Source of the DNA: Brevundimonas sp. 357
GTDB taxonomy: Bacteria; Pseudomonadota; Alphaproteobacteria; Caulobacterales; Caulobacteraceae
Assembly (NCBI RefSeq): GCF_003938605.1
Contig: NZ_RHWX01000017.1
Coordinates: 1-63,472, forward strand
DNA: 63,472 bases
Direction: 5' to 3'
Part shown: positions 47,583 to 55,837 of the stretch, in pieces
Numbering within the stretch: the first letter of the stretch is position 1
How the letters are laid out: each line of letters starts with the position of its first letter
Notes under the pieces: generated by a model
Seen by the model: the letters and a program-made list of their open reading frames with translations, nothing else
The model's database searches: none
What the model was told of the DNA's origin: nothing
Program-made: the position numbers and the translations under genes

Positions 47583-48895
47583 GCGGATACGCCTACCCTG
47601 GCGTAGAGATCGCGGAGCCTATCCTGGTAGGCGGCTTGGCTGAACTTGGTCGCCTGGATGCGTCCGCGGCGGGAGGCCTCGGCTCGCCAGTCAGGGTCGG
47701 CGTCCAACTTTCGTATGCCCTTGCTGACGGCTCCCACGTCATAGGGATCGACCTGAAGGGCGGCGTCGCCTGCGACTTCTGGCAATGACCCCTGATCGGA
47801 AGTCAGCACGGGCGCGCCAAGACTCATGGCTTCGAGAACGGGCAGTCCAAAGCCTTCGTAGAGCGACGGAAAGAGTATGCCCTTCGCTCCCCTGATCAGG
47901 CTGATCAACATCGCATAGGACATGTACTCGTACTGGTGGATGCGGCATGCCGCGCCGTGCAACCGTTGCGCCTGTTTCAGGAGGGCCATCTCCGGATCAG
48001 ACATCCACCCCGGTCCGCCGACAACCACCAGGGGCGTCGAAACGCCTGACGCCAGATAGGCCTCGACCACCCGGCCAAGATTCTTTTTAGGTTCGACGGC
48101 GCCGAAGTGCATGAAGTAGGAGCCCCATTCTAGCCCGAACGCGGCTTCCAGCTCGGTTTCAACCTCCACCTGAGATCGATTCACCAAGGCGGGAGGCAGG
48201 CTGACCGCCTGATAAGTGTTGGTGACGCGATCTTCCGGCACGCCGAGCATTCGGATGACATCTTGCCGCGTTGCTTCGGACACGACGGCGATATGGTCCG
48301 CACGTCGAGCCACTTCACGGCACATATCGAGAAACAGCGGCTTGTTGTTCAACGTCGTGTGCGGCAGGCGTAGGGGGATCAGGTCGTGGATGGTGTAGAT
48401 GTTCGGCGCGTTGCGCGCGTGAACCGGCATCAGGGTCGTCCAGTGGGCCACTGCCGGCGCTGCCGAATGCCTGCTATCGAAGGTTACGGGTGTGCCGCGT
48501 CCGTGCAGCTTGAAGGCCCGGTGCGCGCGCTGAAACAGATCGCGGGCCACCCAGCACTGGTCGACGGGGGGCCGTGCTGCGTCGCCGCCGGGCCAGATGA
48601 CATCATCTGAAACCTGAATGGGGCGAAGTGTGCGGCCCATGGGGCTGAACCATGTGCTCAGGTCACGCTCAATGCGTTGCTTTAGGCGTAGTCGAGAGGC
48701 GGGGCGCTCGGGATCCAGCAGCGCTACTGTCTCAAATCCCCTGAGCGCGTCGGTCGATAGGGCGGGGCCGAACATGGCGCTGGTTTCAAGGCCGAGCGAG
48801 CGGGCCGTGTACAACAGATTCCGGCTATAGGTGGCGATGCCCGTACCCTGGGGGCGGACCAGATTGAAGCCGTCGATGCAGATGGCGCTCGTCAT
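47579..48895 (-). CDS. GT4 glycosyltransferase
   Basis: The ATG at 48895 (438 residues) is preferred to a TTG two codons upstream. The protein is a GT-B enzyme: IYTIHDLIPLRLPHTTLNNKP, FMHFGAVEPKKNLGRVVEAYL (donor loop) and FPSLYEGFGLPVLEAMSLGAPVLTS with the EX7E motif. It resembles mannosyltransferases of O-antigen and S-layer glycan clusters; a GDP-mannose or GDP-heptose donor is possible. It converges on the TPR-GT2 gene with a four-base overlap of the 3' ends and closes the glycan region on the right. Confidence 0.83.
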   Translation of the reverse strand: MTSAICIDGFNLVRPQGTGIATYSRNLLYTARSLGLETSAMFGPALSTDALRGFETVALLDPERPASRLRLKQRIERDLSTWFSPMGRTLRPIQVSDDVIWPGGDAARPPVDQCWVARDLFQRAHRAFKLHGRGTPVTFDSRHSAAPAVAHWTTLMPVHARNAPNIYTIHDLIPLRLPHTTLNNKPLFLDMCREVARRADHIAVVSEATRQDVIRMLGVPEDRVTNTYQAVSLPPALVNRSQVEVETELEAAFGLEWGSYFMHFGAVEPKKNLGRVVEAYLASGVSTPLVVVGGPGWMSDPEMALLKQAQRLHGAACRIHQYEYMSYAMLISLIRGAKGILFPSLYEGFGLPVLEAMSLGAPVLTSDQGSLPEVAGDAALQVDPYDVGAVSKGIRKLDADPDWRAEASRRGRIQATKFSQAAYQDRLRDLYARVGVSA

Positions 48896-48948
48896 GATCA
48901 AGCTTTCGGGTAAAGGACGTGGCTAGGGCCGCGATGGCGCGTAGAAGG

Positions 48949-49872
48949 TCAGGCCGACTGCGTGGGCCACCCGCCCGCGCGGCTGAGCGCGCTGGGGTTG
49001 GGTTTGCCGATCTGTCCGCCGATCCAGCGGGCCGCAGCGATTAGGGCGTCCAGGTCGTAGCCGGTCGAATAGCCCGCGCGCTCCAGCATGTAGACCAGAT
49101 CCTCGGTGGCGATGTTGCCGGTCGCGCCCGGCGCGAAGGGGCAGCCGCCGATGCCGCCGACCGAGGCGTCCAGCACGTCGACGCCGGCTTCCACGCCCGC
49201 ATAGGCGTTGGCGAGGCCCGTGTTGCGGGTGTCGTGGAAATGCAGGCGCAGCGTCGCGTTCGGCGCAGCCTGGCGGGCGGCCTCGACCTTCTTCGTCACG
49301 CTCCACGGATCGCCGACGCCGATGGTGTCGGCCAGGGCGATCTCCTCGACGCCCAGGGCGGCGATGCGGGCGACCAGATCACCGACCTGCTGCACCGAGA
49401 CCTCGCCGTCGAACGGACAGCCCCAGACGCAGGACAGGGTGGCGGACAGCCTGGGCGTCGCGCCGGGCGCGCCTTCTGCGTTGGCGCGACCCGTCACGAT
49501 CTCGGACAGCATCTGCACCTGCTGGTCGACGCTGAGGCCCTGGTTCTTCAGGCCGAAGCCGTCAGTGGCGGACATGGCGACGTTGACCTCGTCCACCGCC
49601 GTGCCCAGGGCGCGGTCGTAGCCCTTGCCGTTCAAAACGAGGCCGATGCGGCTGCGCCCTTCAGTGCGGGGCAGGGCGGCCATGACCTCTTCGGCGCCCG
49701 CCATCTGTGGCACGTATTTGGGGTGGACGAAGCTGACGGCCTCGATGCGCTTCGCCCCGGCCGCTTCAAGGCGTTGCACGAAGTCAGCGCGGACGGCCGG
49801 CTCCAGCACCGTCTTCTCGTTCTGCAGGCCGTCGCGCGGGCCGACCTCGACGATCTGGATGAAGCGGCTCAT
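48949..49872 (-). CDS. mvaB: Hydroxymethylglutaryl-CoA lyase
   Basis: This 307-residue TIM-barrel lyase splits HMG-CoA to acetyl-CoA and acetoacetate in leucine and ketone-body breakdown. It shows VEVGPRDGLQNEKTVL at the start, LRLHFHDTRNTGLANAYAG with the metal-binding histidines, and DASVGGIGGCPFAPGATGN with the signature cysteine. Its start overlaps the stop of the GT39 gene upstream, an odd partner. No other leucine-degradation genes lie nearby, so its co-transcription with a membrane glycosyltransferase is probably a local accident. Confidence 0.92.
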   Translation of the reverse strand: MSRFIQIVEVGPRDGLQNEKTVLEPAVRADFVQRLEAAGAKRIEAVSFVHPKYVPQMAGAEEVMAALPRTEGRSRIGLVLNGKGYDRALGTAVDEVNVAMSATDGFGLKNQGLSVDQQVQMLSEIVTGRANAEGAPGATPRLSATLSCVWGCPFDGEVSVQQVGDLVARIAALGVEEIALADTIGVGDPWSVTKKVEAARQAAPNATLRLHFHDTRNTGLANAYAGVEAGVDVLDASVGGIGGCPFAPGATGNIATEDLVYMLERAGYSTGYDLDALIAAARWIGGQIGKPNPSALSRAGGWPTQSA

Positions 49873-51575
49873 CGGCGGGTGCTCCCCTGGTTCGGGCTTC
49901 TCTGGCTCAGGCTTCTCTGGCCCGATCCGGCGGGCGCATAGACGGTCAGGCGGACGTCGTCGCCCGAGGAATAGTTGTGGCCGCTGACCACGCCGACGGC
50001 GCGCCCGGCGGCGCCCAGATCGGCCAGGGCGCGGCGGAAGGCTTCGTCGTCGCGAGCCTCGACGATGGCGGGGCGGCCCTCGGCCAGGGCGCGCGCGGCG
50101 CCGGCGCCGTCGGTCAGTTGGGTGTCCTTGCCGGTCAGGAAGACGAAGCTGGGCTCATGGAAGGTGGTGATGGCCACCGGCCCCGGATAGCGGCCCTGGG
50201 CGGGGTTCAGCTCGGCCGAGTCCAGCGTCTGCACCAGGCGCGGCGCGATCGACAGCGGACGTAGCTGGCGGATGGTCCCGGCCAGGCCCGCGTGCGCCAG
50301 AATGCCGAAGACGATGGCGATCAGCACTCCGGTGATCGCCGCGCGGTTGACCAGCAGGAAGCCGCCCACGGCGGCGGCCATGACGGCGAAGACGATGGTG
50401 ACGGTAGCCCAGGTCTGGGCGGTCGAGCGGCCGAACTCGGTCAGGCCGTAGACGGTGATCAGGCAGATGACCACGGCGGCGAACAGGCCCAGCAAGGCGC
50501 CGGTCACGCGCGAGACCTTGCCGATCGGCTGGGTCAGGGCGGCGGCGGCCAGCAGGGCGATCGCCCCGAAGGTCGGCAGGGTGTAGTGCCACAGCTTGGT
50601 CGGGGCCAGCTCGAACATCAGCCAGGCCGGGACCAGCCAGCAGACGGCGAAGCGGATCGCGGGCTCGGCCCGGCGATGCCAACCGGTCGACAGGGCGGCG
50701 GGCAGCATCAGGGTGACGGGGAACAGCAGCAGCGGCGACAGCAGCACATACATGCCGGGGAAGCCGCCGTGGCTTTCGTGGGCGCCCGCGATCTTGGGCG
50801 CCAGATCGCCGCCGATGGCCTCGCGCCAGAAGCCGCCGTCGGTGGCGATGGTGATGGCGATGGCCCACGGCCCGACCAGCAGGGCCACCAGCGGCAGACC
50901 CCAGCCCCAGCCGAGCTGGCCCAGCCACTTGATGTTCCGATCCCACAGCGACAGGGCGATGATGGTCAGGGCCACGACCAGCAGGCCGATCGGTCCCTTG
51001 ATCAGGATGGACAGGCCGATGCCCGCCCAGAACAGCAGCTTGTGCAGCCGCTTCGCCTTCTCGCCCGCCCGCGTGGACATGTAGATGCGCGCCAGCGCCG
51101 CCATCGACAGGGTGGTCAGACCCGCCAGCATGGCGTCGGTCTTGGCGATGCCCGCCTCGGTCGACAGCAGGAAGGTGGCGCCCAGCATGGCGCCCGCCAG
51201 GAAGCCCGCCCTCTGGCCGAACAGGGCCGCGCCCGCCCAGGCCACGGCCCAGGCCGCCAGCATGGCCCCTATCAGCGACGGCAGGCGATAGGGCTGGATG
51301 CTGCGGTCCTCGACGTCCGAGGTCGCGGCCACGGTCGCCGCCTGCATCCAGTAGATGCCGATGGGCTTCTTCCAGCGCGGATCGTCCTGGAAGCGGATGT
51401 CGACGTAATCGCCGCCTTCCAGCATCTGGGCCGTCGCCTGGGCGAAACGGCTCTCGTCCCGATCCAGCGGCGGCAACAGCATCAGGCTGGGCAGGCCGGC
51501 GATCAGGGCCAGCAGGGCCGCAAGGACGGGGCCGCGCCAGCCGGCGATGTAATGATCCAGGTTTGGGCGGTTCAT
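49869..51575 (-). CDS. GT39-family (ArnT-like) membrane glycosyltransferase
   Basis: This 568-residue protein has about a dozen transmembrane segments (PVLAALLALIAGLPSLMLLPP, AGFLAGAMLGATFLL, AVWAIAI-like stretches) and the acidic first loop PPLDRDESRFAQATAQMLEGGDYVDIRF, the catalytic signature of ArnT/PMT enzymes, which use polyprenyl-phosphate sugars in the periplasm. RWKKPIGIYWMQA follows. A soluble C-terminal part of about 140 residues comes after the last segment. The divergent GT2 at 51680 could make the polyprenyl-linked donor. The acceptor, lipid A or another glycan, is not known. Confidence 0.87.
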   Translation of the reverse strand: MNRPNLDHYIAGWRGPVLAALLALIAGLPSLMLLPPLDRDESRFAQATAQMLEGGDYVDIRFQDDPRWKKPIGIYWMQAATVAATSDVEDRSIQPYRLPSLIGAMLAAWAVAWAGAALFGQRAGFLAGAMLGATFLLSTEAGIAKTDAMLAGLTTLSMAALARIYMSTRAGEKAKRLHKLLFWAGIGLSILIKGPIGLLVVALTIIALSLWDRNIKWLGQLGWGWGLPLVALLVGPWAIAITIATDGGFWREAIGGDLAPKIAGAHESHGGFPGMYVLLSPLLLFPVTLMLPAALSTGWHRRAEPAIRFAVCWLVPAWLMFELAPTKLWHYTLPTFGAIALLAAAALTQPIGKVSRVTGALLGLFAAVVICLITVYGLTEFGRSTAQTWATVTIVFAVMAAAVGGFLLVNRAAITGVLIAIVFGILAHAGLAGTIRQLRPLSIAPRLVQTLDSAELNPAQGRYPGPVAITTFHEPSFVFLTGKDTQLTDGAGAARALAEGRPAIVEARDDEAFRRALADLGAAGRAVGVVSGHNYSSGDDVRLTVYAPAGSGQRSLSQRSPNQGSTRR

Positions 51576-51679
51576 GCCGCTGTCGTATCACGCCGGGTGC
51601 GGCCCCCGGAAGCTTCACCTTCTTCACCGGCTGTGGACGCGCCGTTTCGCCGAGGCGCGGCGTGCGCTAAAGAGCGTCG

Positions 51680-52417
51680 ATGATCGACCGCTCCGCTTCT
51701 TCGCCCGACATTTCCGTCGTCGTGCCCGTGCATGACGAATCCGGCGCCGCCGTGCCCCTGGCGCGTGAAATCGCCGAGGCTTTCGCCGGGCGGTCCTATG
51801 AGATGATCTTCGTCAACGACGCCAGCCGGGATTCGACCCTGGCCGAACTTCAGGCGGCGATGGCCGAACTGCCCGCCCTGCGGGTGCTGTCGCACGGAAC
51901 CAATGCGGGGCAGAGCCGGGCGGTGCGCACCGGCGTCCTGGCCGCGCGGGCGCCGATCGTGGTGACGCTGGACGGCGACGGCCAGAATCCGCCCGCCGAT
52001 GCGCCGCGTCTGGCCGACGCCCTGCTGGCCGCGCCGCCCAGCGTCGCCCTGGTCGGCGGGGTGCGCGCCAAGCGTCAGGACACCAACGCCAAGCGCCAGG
52101 CCTCCCTGTGGGCCAACCGCATCCGCAAGAAGCTGCTGGGCGACGACGCCGACGACACCGGCTGCGGGCTGAAGGCGTTCCGTCGCGACGTCTTCCTGCG
52201 GCTGCCCTACTTCGATCACATCCACCGCTACCTGCCCGCCCTGATGATCCGCGAGGGGTATGAGAACCGCTACCTCGACGTCGATCACCGCCACCGCGAG
52301 ACGGGCCGGTCGAAATACACCAACTGGGGACGGCTGCGGGCGTCCTTCTCGGACCTGTTGGGCGTGATGTGGCTGAAGTCCCGCTCACGCCGTCCGGGGA
52401 CGATCAGCGAGTTCTGA
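51680..52417 (+). CDS. GT2 polyprenyl-phosphate glycosyltransferase, DPM1/ArnC-like
   Basis: This 245-residue enzyme has a GT2 core: ISVVVPVHDESGAAVPL, MIFVNDASRDST, VTLDGDGQNPPADA (the DXD), and GCGLKAFRRDVFLRL. It matches the enzymes that put a sugar on undecaprenyl phosphate. It has no C-terminal membrane segments, so it should be peripheral. It is divergent from the GT39 gene, and the pair is a plausible donor-maker and transferase. A REP-like palindrome lies just after its stop. Confidence 0.85.
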   Translation: MIDRSASSPDISVVVPVHDESGAAVPLAREIAEAFAGRSYEMIFVNDASRDSTLAELQAAMAELPALRVLSHGTNAGQSRAVRTGVLAARAPIVVTLDGDGQNPPADAPRLADALLAAPPSVALVGGVRAKRQDTNAKRQASLWANRIRKKLLGDDADDTGCGLKAFRRDVFLRLPYFDHIHRYLPALMIREGYENRYLDVDHRHRETGRSKYTNWGRLRASFSDLLGVMWLKSRSRRPGTISEF

Positions 52418-52435
52418 GCTACGCGCTTTCTATCC

Positions 52436-52457
52436 GCTCATCCCGGCGGGAATGAGC
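52436..52457. repeat. Palindromic repeat containing GCTCATCCCGGCG
   Basis: The arms GCTCAT-CCC and GGG-A-ATGAGC form a stem with a bulge. The first 13 bases recur at 55785, next to another imperfect hairpin. It may serve as the terminator of the GT2 gene or as an extragenic repeat family. Confidence 0.6.
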
Positions 52458-52462
52458 GCCCC

Positions 52463-52540
52463 CTAGCTGAACGCCAGAAAGATCACCGCCACCACGGTGA
52501 CGTCGAGCAGGCGGGCGGCGAGGCTGAAAACGGCGGGCAT
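52463..52540 (-). CDS. Possible 25-residue membrane peptide
   Basis: An ATG-to-TAG frame of 25 codons encodes a peptide that begins MPAVFSLAARLLDV and ends in a hydrophobic run (TVVAVIFLAFS), like a small single-pass membrane peptide. No good ribosome site is visible upstream. It lies in the gap between the GT2 gene and the hypothetical gene at 52597. The frame may be chance. Confidence 0.25.
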   Translation of the reverse strand: MPAVFSLAARLLDVTVVAVIFLAFS

Positions 52541-52596
52541 GGCGCGATCCGAAGGCGGTTGAGCCTTGGCCTACGCAAGTCGGGCGCCAGTCGGCG

Positions 52597-52962
52597 TCAG
52601 ATCTCGGTCTTGCGCGATCGTCCCGGCGACGGGCGTCGGTCGTGCCGCCCCGAATATTCCCGGCCCAGATAGGTGGTGCGCGCGGCGTCCAGCACCGGAA
52701 CGCCGCCCTTCAGCCCGCGCTTCTGCCCCGACTGACCCAGCACCTGGGCGGCGAAGGCGGCGGGCGGCGGGGGCGGGGTGACGGCAGGCTTTGCCGGGGA
52801 GGCGGCAGGATCGGCCGCCTCTTGCGACGCCTCGGCTTCGGTCGGGACCAGGGCGCGCGCGCGCCGCCGCTCGCGATGGCGGCGGTCGCCTTCGCGGCGG
52901 TCGTCCACGACGGGGTCGTTCAGCGGTCCCGACGCGCCGATGGGACGGATTTCATCCGTCAC
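52597..52962 (-). CDS. Small basic hypothetical protein downstream of phaR
   Basis: The GTG at 52962 gives 121 residues and overlaps the phaR stop; a TTG at 52989 would add nine. The N-terminal part is highly charged (DDRREGDRRHRERRRARAL), the middle is proline/alanine-rich, and the end (YLGREYSGRHDRRPSPGRSRK) is basic. No family recognised; most of it is probably disordered. The overlap with phaR suggests joint translation and possibly a role linked to PHA granules. Confidence 0.6.
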   Translation of the reverse strand: MTDEIRPIGASGPLNDPVVDDRREGDRRHRERRRARALVPTEAEASQEAADPAASPAKPAVTPPPPPAAFAAQVLGQSGQKRGLKGGVPVLDAARTTYLGREYSGRHDRRPSPGRSRKTEI

Positions 52963-52969
52963 CTCGGCC

Positions 52970-53590
52970 TCAGCCCTTGGACTGGGCAAGGCGGTCGATC
53001 TGAGCCCGCATCTCGTCCATCTGGCGGCGCATCTCGTCCAGCGCCGCGCCTTCCTTGGCCAGTTCAGCCTTGGGTTCGGCGGCGGGCGCTTCGGCCGCCT
53101 CGCCTTCCGGGCGGGCGTGGGCGAAGCCGGGGAACATCCGCATGGCGCGCTCGAACATGGCCATGTTCTGGCGCACGGCCTCTTCCATCAGATTGCCGCC
53201 GGGCGCGGCGGCGAAGGCGCGCGTGAACTGGCCGCGCAGCTGCTCCTGCTGGCGCGTGAACGTATCCAGCGACATCTCCAGATAGGACGGCAGAACCCCC
53301 TGCATGGAGTTGCCGTAGAAACCGATCAGCTGGCGCAGGAACTGCACCGGCAGCAGGGCCTCGCCCCGGCTTTCTTCCTCGAAGATGATCTGGGTCAGGA
53401 TCTGGCGCGTCAGATCGTCGTTGGTCTTGGCGTCATAGACGACGAATTCCACGCCTTCGCGCACCATGCGGGCCAGATCGTCCAGCGTCACATAGGCGCT
53501 GGTGGCGGTGTTGTAGAGCCGCCGGTTCGCATATTTCTTGATGACGACCATGCCGTCACGGGTTTTTCCGCCCTCGGATTTCTTGTCGGT
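52970..53590 (-). CDS. phaR: Polyhydroxyalkanoate synthesis repressor
   Basis: I start at the GTG at 53590 (206 residues). The N-terminal PHB_acc_N domain IKKYANRRLYNTATSAYVTLDDLARMV (with VEFVVYDAKTNDDLT) is diagnostic and mediates DNA and PHB binding; the next part (FLRQLIGFYGNSMQGVLPSYLEMSLDTF) is the PHB_acc repeat. The C-terminus is a short coiled coil (ALDEMRRQMDEMRAQIDRLAQ). PhaR blocks phasin and PHA genes until granules form. A possible operator lies at 54445-54470 before phaA. Confidence 0.92.
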   Translation of the reverse strand, partial: TDKKSEGGKTRDGMVVIKKYANRRLYNTATSAYVTLDDLARMVREGVEFVVYDAKTNDDLTRQILTQIIFEEESRGEALLPVQFLRQLIGFYGNSMQGVLPSYLEMSLDTFTRQQEQLRGQFTRAFAAAPGGNLMEEAVRQNMAMFERAMRMFPGFAHARPEGEAAEAPAAEPKAELAKEGAALDEMRRQMDEMRAQIDRLAQSKG

Positions 53591-53672
53591 CACGCTTGTT
53601 CTCGCGATGTTGCAACGCCCAAGCATCCCGCATTGCGCGCGCGAAGGCGAGTCCCGTCTTTGCCGCGGCGTT

Positions 53673-54374
53673 TCAGGCCTGGACCAGCACCACGCCGATC
53701 AGCACGGCGGCCCAGTGCACGCCCGCGCCGGTGACGACGAAGCCGTGCCAGATGGCGCGGCGGAACTTCACCTTCTGGCTGATGAAGACGAAGACCCCGG
53801 CCGTATAGATCAGCCCGCCTGCGACCAGCAGGCCCAGCGCCAGCGGGTGCACCGTCTCGATCATCGGCTTCAGCGCAAACACCGCCACCCAGCCGAACAG
53901 GACGTAGATCACGCTCCAGAAGGCGTCGGACAGGCGCGGCGCCAGCATCTTCACCCCCGCGCCCACGATGGCCATGGTCCACACCGCCAGGGTGAAGCCC
54001 ACGGACCAAGCCCCCTCGAACCGCACGGCGGTGAAGGGGGTGTAGCTGCCCGCGATCATCAGGAAGATGGCCGCCTCGTCCAGCCGACGCAGCACGGGCC
54101 GCGCCGCGCACGGATGGGTCAGGTTGTAGACGGTCGAGGCCGTCAGCATGGCCACCAGACACAGGGCGTAGATCGCCGTCGAAACGGCCGCGCCCACCCC
54201 GGCATAGACGCTGGCCAGCACCGCCAGCACCACCCCGCCCGCCGCCGCCAGCGCCAGGCCCACGACATGCACCCACAGATCGGCCAGCCGCTCGGCCCGC
54301 GTCTGATAGTGTTCGATCATGTCCAGATCGTCGGGGGTGCAGATCCGACGGGCGATAGCTTTCAGCAAGATCAC
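53673..54374 (-). CDS. Hemolysin III / adiponectin-receptor-like membrane protein
   Basis: The GTG at 54374 (233 residues) is near AAGGGGAAGGAG; a TTG two codons on is an alternative. The protein has seven hydrophobic segments and the HlyIII family marks: YNLTHPCAARPVLRRLDEAAIFLMIAGSYTPF with the conserved aspartate, and a late histidine (AIWHGFVVTGAGVHWAAVLIG) for metal. The family is thought to be membrane hydrolases. The longer frame upstream belongs to the shadow of phaA. The gene is divergent from phaA and follows no obvious partner. Confidence 0.85.
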   Translation of the reverse strand: MILLKAIARRICTPDDLDMIEHYQTRAERLADLWVHVVGLALAAAGGVVLAVLASVYAGVGAAVSTAIYALCLVAMLTASTVYNLTHPCAARPVLRRLDEAAIFLMIAGSYTPFTAVRFEGAWSVGFTLAVWTMAIVGAGVKMLAPRLSDAFWSVIYVLFGWVAVFALKPMIETVHPLALGLLVAGGLIYTAGVFVFISQKVKFRRAIWHGFVVTGAGVHWAAVLIGVVLVQA

Positions 54375-54392
54375 GTCTCCTTCCCCTTCTGA

Positions 54393-55709
<1,317 letters not shown>

Positions 55710-55735
55710 GCACGACGCCACAGGTGGAAGCAGGA

Positions 55736-55765
55736 AAGGCCGGCGAGCGATCGTCGGCCTTTTTG
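55736..55765 (+). terminator. Rho-independent terminator of phaA
   Basis: AAGGCCGGCGA (55736-55746) pairs with TCGTCGGCCTT (55751-55761), with one G-U pair, over a GCGA loop. A T-run follows. Confidence 0.85.
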
Positions 55766-55784
55766 CTTGCGCCCTATAACCCCC

Positions 55785-55808
55785 GCTCATCCCGGCGTCC
55801 GCCGGGAT
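55785..55808. repeat. Second copy of the GCTCATCCCGGCG repeat
   Basis: The first 13 bases equal those at 52436-52448. They continue into a CCCGGCG-TCC-GCCGGG hairpin. It lies between convergent phaA and the subtilase gene. Confidence 0.6.
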
Positions 55809-55837
55809 CGGCGGGAAGTGAAGGCGGAGGCCCCGCC

